A DNA stretch of 64,000 bases from Scilla litardierei (taxonomy: Eukaryota > Streptophyta > Magnoliopsida > Asparagales > Asparagaceae). Shown piece by piece: positions 58,319 through 64,000 of the stretch. The stretch covers positions 567,973,281 to 568,037,280 of the forward strand of contig CM061142.1 in the NCBI GenBank assembly GCA_030789695.1, read 5' to 3'. The notes below the pieces were generated by a model. That model worked only from the letters and a program-made list of their open reading frames with translations. It did no database searches and was not told where the DNA came from. Numbering within the stretch: the first letter of the stretch is position 1; each line of letters opens with the position of its first letter. A program made the position numbers and the translations under genes.

Positions 58319-59093
58319 CGTCAAGACTGTGTCCCTATTAGCCTATGGTATGGTTTACTGTCAACCCTATGAGACAACTTTGGTCAGTATACGGCGGTCT
58401 TAGTTGTATTTACATTGTACTTCTTACAACGTACCCCGGCTGAGGATTAACACAAAGACCGTACTGAGCCTGTGACACCAACTTCCCTTTAACGGAAGAG
58501 ACGAATCCCATCTTAGTCATCTACTTGCCTCGAGAGCTTCAGGTGCAACCCAACCTAAGATCTTTCAACAAGCCTAGCCTCGAAGCTAGATCATAGGTCT
58601 AAGCTACACCGTTCACTCACAGGTTCGTACAAATGACTTCAGGTCATAAGGACCAGCTAACCTATCATCACCCTAGAGTTATTATAGACAGTTTAGTTAA
58701 AGTTAATCATTGAATAACTCTAAGTTGGTCGTTCAGTGAACTCATTCTCTAATGAGCACCTGCGTATCGTCTCCGACTTCACCAAGTCGAATGACTATGA
58801 GATCATCATTACTCTAAGGTAAGACAAAGACACAATGGTCTGTCTGATGTGTTGATATCCAGTTCTTGACACATCTATGACCACGAACCGTTTAAGACTT
58901 ACGTTTCTATTCAGTCGCTTACTACTCATAATCGAGATCTTATCTGTATACGTAAGGACCTAACTATAAGTCTATGGACATTATCTAAGTACATAGTTCA
59001 AACGAATTCATACTTAGGTAATGGATACCATATATTCTATGAACAAGACGTACACTTAGGATAAATCTCCTTATGGGCATGTATCCTCCTACA
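58319..59093 (-). repeat. E3 5' LTR, piece 4
   Basis: Matches about 21452-22226 and ends ATCCTCCTACA, followed by the duplication CATAC. Confidence 0.93.
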
Positions 59094-59285
59094 CATACGA
59101 CCGATGACTAAGTGAGTCGTTCGGTTGCGAGGGGCGAGACCCCTTCGGCTTACGACCGACGACGATGAGGGTCATTCGGTTGCGAGGGGCGAGACCCCTT
59201 CTGCTTACGACAGGCGACGAGGAGGGTTTTTTTGGTTGCGAGGGGGAGGCCCCTTTGGCTTACGGCCGACGACGACGAGGGTCTA
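59094..59285. repeat. T tandem repeat, right part
   Basis: Three further units of the GGTTGCGAGGGGCGAG type, about 60 bp each, continuing 19625-19758. Confidence 0.75.
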
Positions 59286-59959
59286 TTTAGAAAAAAGATA
59301 GTCAACCTCGTAGTTATGTCGCATTCATAAGCTCAGAAAATACAAATGCAAATAATAATCAATACAACTCACTATCTTTGCTTGTATGATCATTGATATT
59401 ACTTTCGTAAATGCTCGGTATTTCAGGGATGAGGAAGCTCCATATCCTCCATTGTAGAGAGTCGATAGGTGACTGGGTCGATGATATCAATCACTTTGTA
59501 GGGACCTTCCCATTTCGTGGCGAGCTTTTACTGTTTAACGATCTCAGGGGAGAAAATAGGCGTAACACGAGATCGCCTATACTGAAGCTTCGCCCCCCGA
59601 ATTTTGGAGTTGTAGTAGCGGGCCAAACATCCCTTTTGTTCGATGAGGGCAGTAAGAGATCGTTCTCTGACATCGTCGAGTAACTACAAGTTGATCCTGA
59701 GTCCTTCTGAATTTCTTTCCTCGTTGAAATATCGGAGACAGATAGGTTGTTCTCTCTCCTCAACTGGAACGACCGCTTCATACCCATAAGTGAGCATGAA
59801 AGGTGTCTCTCCTGTCGAGGCTTTATGAGTCGTTCTATACTACCATAATATGCCATGGAGCTCCTCTAGCCATGCGCCTTTGGCCTCTCCCACCCTCTTT
59901 CGCAAGGGTTCAAGGATGCATTTGTTAGCCGTCTCTGCCAGACCATTGGACTGAGGATG
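59286..59959 (-). pseudogene. pol: T integrase remnant (Tat-group gypsy)
   Basis: Minus-strand translation in shifting frames shows NGLAETANKCILEPL (with the catalytic Glu), GAWLEELHGILW, TGETPFMLTYGYEAVVPVE, GRSFSIGDLVLR, and GRSLQSD/VIDI-like and MEDMELPHP-like tail pieces. These are the C-terminal half of integrase as in Tat-group gypsy elements. Several stops and frameshifts are present. Cut by E8 at 59959, and ends toward the tandem repeats near 59400. Confidence 0.8.
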
Positions 59960-62896
59960 TGACACGCCCCGCTTCCCAAAAATATGGAGGCGAAGCGTGA
60001 GAAGGTCCGCTCAGACTTGAAGCTACAAAGCTGCAAGTCCGATAAGCGTCAATCAAATTCAAAACTGCAGGTCCTTGCAATGCGAGCGAAACAAGATAAT
60101 AATAATTAAATGAGACACAAGAATAATCTCAGAATATCCATAAATATAAATTCCAACATCACAGAAAAGCCAACAGGCTGAAATAAAAGAGAGCCTAAAG
60201 GCCTAAACATGGCCAACAAAAGTACATCGTACAAACAAAGGTGCTACGCACCAACAACTAACAAAAGGCCTAAAACAAAATAAAGCTCAACAAAGACTCA
60301 AAGAATGGTCACCGGTGTCCACCAAAATCCTCCTGGGCAGTCATGGACTCAGACTCAGCGTCAGCAACACATCACGTACTCAGCAACGGTCTTTGGCTCA
60401 GGGTCTAACATGTGACACCCAAAAGAGCAAGGGGCACATGTCAGCAAGTCTACAAGAGACTTGTGCAAGGAAACTGAAAGTAGGTAAAAGTAAAGCAACC
60501 TAGCAGTTCTAGCATGAGTACAATGACATGGCAGTTTAAAGTATGAGTGCAACAAGTAAGTAAAGTAAAGTAAAGTACGAGCATGGCATTTAAACATGGC
60601 ATGGATGACAAGTATTACATGAATCATTCATAAGACAAGTACACGACAAGAAAAGTAAGCACCTCGTGCACAGAGATTCCGTCTTTTGGCTAGAGGGCTG
60701 ATCAGGCCACTCCTAAGCTCAAGCGAACGTTTATCCCTACCCCTCCACGTGTGTCGAGCCAGGGCCTTACCCCCGAACGGGAATGCTCGCTTCTGGATCA
60801 CGAGCCAGGAAGTGTTTTTAACAAGTATGGCATAGGGGTGCACCTAGCCGGTCCAGGGAACCCGGGCATTGGCTTTTGACCAACACATGAGGCCCGTTTC
60901 CCCCGGAAGTAGTATTCAAGGAGTACAAGTATTGTAGCGTGTGCTACGAATGCAACAATCAATTTGAATGACATGTAAATGCAATGCATGGCAGTTAAAA
61001 GTGCGTACAGGTAAGGAAAGTAAACGTGACAGTTTAGTATGCATGAACAACAAGTTTAAAGGGTTGGATCTAGCTTCGTTGTCAAGCTAGATCAATTAGG
61101 TGACGGATCTAGTTTCGTTGTCAAACTAGATCAAGTAGGCGTCTAGCCAGCTATCATTTCACTGACTAGTCTCTTTTATGCTAGGAACAAGGAAGTGGCC
61201 TAAAAACATGGCCCTACACAAGAGTTGGCAAGTTTCACTTGCCTGCAAGTACGAAGTCTGAGCACACTGTCCAATGAGTCAAAAAATCATAATTATCCTA
61301 CGTGCACAAGTCCACCAGCCTAAAGTCCATATTATTAATCTTGATTAGTGAATTTAAAACATTTAAAATACTTTAAAAATACTGATTTTAGTCTTGATTA
61401 GCATGCATTGGGTTGGGGGTCCTAGGGGTGCAAAGCGTTACCTCAACACGACGCGAAAGCTACACCGGTGTCGGGTAGCGACACCGGGGGTTGGAATAAA
61501 AGATCGCGCTCCAAGTCCAGATTCCAATTTAGTTTCCTCGATGGAAAGTTCAGAGCATCAACCGGAGCGACGGTTCCAGATTCCAAAGCTAGCACGTGCG
61601 ACGACGGCTACGACGTGTCGCAACATCGTACACGGCGAATCGTCGGAGAGAAAACACCTAGGTGGGGCCCACAGTAGTCCTAGGGACCTTTGGGGGAGCC
61701 ACAATACCTCTGGAGAACTTGGGGGGCCCACGGTGGCAAGTGGTGCGACGGATGCGGGGTTGCGACGAATGGCTCTCTGTTGTACACGGCCAATGCGGGG
61801 AGATCCGTCGGTCGTGCGCTGAGAATGCGGGGCTGCGACGTTTGGGGTGTGCAGCGGCTGCGGGGTGGCTGCGGTGCGAGGGTTCTTCTCGGTCAGTGCG
61901 GGAGAAACGCTCGGTCAGGCGCTTGGATGCGGGCGGGGCGATGTTGCAACGTTGCAACACTTGCAACACCGGTCGGTGCGGAGCAGCGGGTCGGTCGTGC
62001 GGGGTGCGGAGCGGGGCGACAAGCGGGGGTCGATGCGGAACGCTGTGCGGGTTGGTGCTCTCGGTCTGACCGAGGGTCTCTCTCAGTCAGAGCGGGGGAA
62101 CGGGGCGACGGCTGCTGCAGCGATGCGGAGCGGGGTTGGGTGCGGAGCGGCTAGCGGTCGGAGCGAGGGAACGGGGGCGATTCCTTCGGTCGTGCGGTGG
62201 CTGAACGTCGCAACGTTGCGACGAATCGTCGCAACGTCCAATTTGAGTTTTGGAAGAGGCTAGGGCTAATTTCTTGCGAAAATAGGTCTTCCTAGGGGTT
62301 GCTTATATAGTATAGATGGGTTGACGTGGTCTAGGGCTAAATCTAATAGGATTAGAAGTTTAAAATAATTTAAAATTTGAAATTCAACTTCTCCAACTCA
62401 CCCAAGGGTTTGACTTGGTCCAAATGAGCTGGAAATTGGCTCAAAAATTCTTTAAAACGTTTAAAACTCAAATAAATTTTATTTGGCCGAAAATAATGTA
62501 TAAATTAATTATTAAAAATAATATAAAACTTGTTAAAAATATTAAAGTGGTCAAATAAACTCCAAAAATTATAAAATAAATATCGGGGTGATCGTGATGA
62601 CGAGAGTGAGCTAACTAAGAAGACGGATCTCAATTTTGACGTCGGACGACGAAACTAAAAATAGAAACGTCTCCCGTCAAAAGTGAAAATCGCCACGTCT
62701 CATCGAAGAAGTTTAAATTGTGGGAAAACGACTCGAGAAACGTCGTTCCAAAATAGTGCCACTATTTAATATTCTCAGAGACGTTCATAGCGGCATATCA
62801 CACAAAAGTGTTCACAAACGAATAAGGTCTAAAATAAACACGTGCACGGTCAAAAGCACGTGCACGAACAACGTACGACGAAAAGTGATCGTTACA
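59960..62896 (-). repeat. E8 3' LTR (2937 bp)
   Basis: Contains the block shared with E4 and E6 (60665-60850) and a very GC-rich leader-like part (61640-62240) with long artefactual frames. A likely TATA sequence CTATATAAGC is on the minus strand near 62302-62311. Confidence 0.82.
60361..60411 (-). pseudogene. broken small acidic ORF in E8 LTR
   Basis: Starts MLDPEPKTVAE as in E4 but a small insertion or deletion brings a stop after 16 residues. The DNA beyond still resembles E4 (GTGGACACCGGTGACC). Confidence 0.5.
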
Positions 62897-62914
62897 TCCT
62901 CCCCACCTTAGAAT

Positions 62915-62934
62915 AAAGTCCATCCTCGGACTTT
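62915..62934 (-). other. E8 hairpin before the polypurine tract
   Basis: Minus strand AAAGTCCG-AGGA-TGGACTTT, an 8-bp stem with a G-T wobble next to the loop. The purine tract (62897-62909) follows. Confidence 0.8.

Positions 62935-64000
<1,066 letters not shown>

Larger units (their letters stand above)
19759..59093 (-). mobile_element. E3: Ty1/copia-type element with gag but no pol, host to E4, E5 and E6
   Basis: LTRs begin TGTAGGGGTTT and end ATCCTCCTACA. The target duplication is CATAC on both sides. The primer site next to the right LTR reads TGGTATCGAAGC on the minus strand, close to the initiator-Met tRNA type, and a purine tract AAGTGGGAGA borders the left LTR, so the element runs right to left. 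Only a copia-type gag is present, in the TR-GAG style of non-autonomous elements. The right LTR is broken into 26189-26915, 35366-35959, 48384-48755 and 58319-59093. These sum to 2468 bp, equal to the left LTR. Confidence 0.92.

Noticed and set aside
61394..62263. Overlapping frames in GC-rich DNA near 61.4-62.3 kb
   Set aside because: Inside the E8 LTR, three frames open at once, Gly/Arg/Ala/Ser-rich. The matching E4 LTR has no equivalent conserved protein.

Overview
The window looks like intergenic DNA of a large-genome flowering plant. I found no host gene. Almost every base belongs to LTR retrotransposons inserted into one another. The evidence is TG...CA long terminal repeats, 5-bp target duplications, plant-type gag, protease, reverse transcriptase (RT), RNase H and integrase domains, chromodomains, and plant-style GT-AG introns.

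Layout. The oldest layer (T) is a decayed Ty3/gypsy element of the Tat group, visible only at 18752-19758 and 59099-59959. Three elements were inserted into T. (1) E2, a non-coding minus-strand element (9841-18751), whose outer LTR was later split by E1, a plus-strand Tekay-type gypsy element (1-9840, left end outside the window). (2) E3, a minus-strand Ty1/copia-type element with gag but no pol (19759-59093). Its promoter-proximal LTR was hit three times: by E4 (26916-35360, + strand, non-coding), E5 (35960-48378, + strand, SIRE-like copia with a third ORF) and E6 (48756-58313, - strand, Tekay gypsy). Removing the three insertions and their duplications restores an LTR of 2468 bp, the same length as its partner. 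(3) E8, a minus-strand relative of E4 (59960 to beyond the window).

How the parts work together. E1 and E6 carry complete gag-pol information, but only if two introns are removed. The introns sit at the same codons in both elements and splicing them gives one open frame of about 1475 and 1483 codons. Unspliced RNA would give Gag only and spliced RNA Gag-Pol. E2, E4 and E8 have no genes, but they share with E1 and E6 the LTR ends, the primer-site region and a base-paired hairpin just before the polypurine tract, so they are probably mobilised by such elements. E1 LTRs appear identical apart from a poly-G length change, so E1 is the youngest. E6 has an altered RT catalytic motif, E5 has frameshifts and an altered protease motif, and E3 gag has a stop codon.

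Most notable: the conserved introns; the covarying hairpin before the polypurine tract; a palindromic repeat array shared by the promoters of a copia (E5) and a gypsy (E6) element; and a small acidic reading frame kept inside the LTRs of several families.
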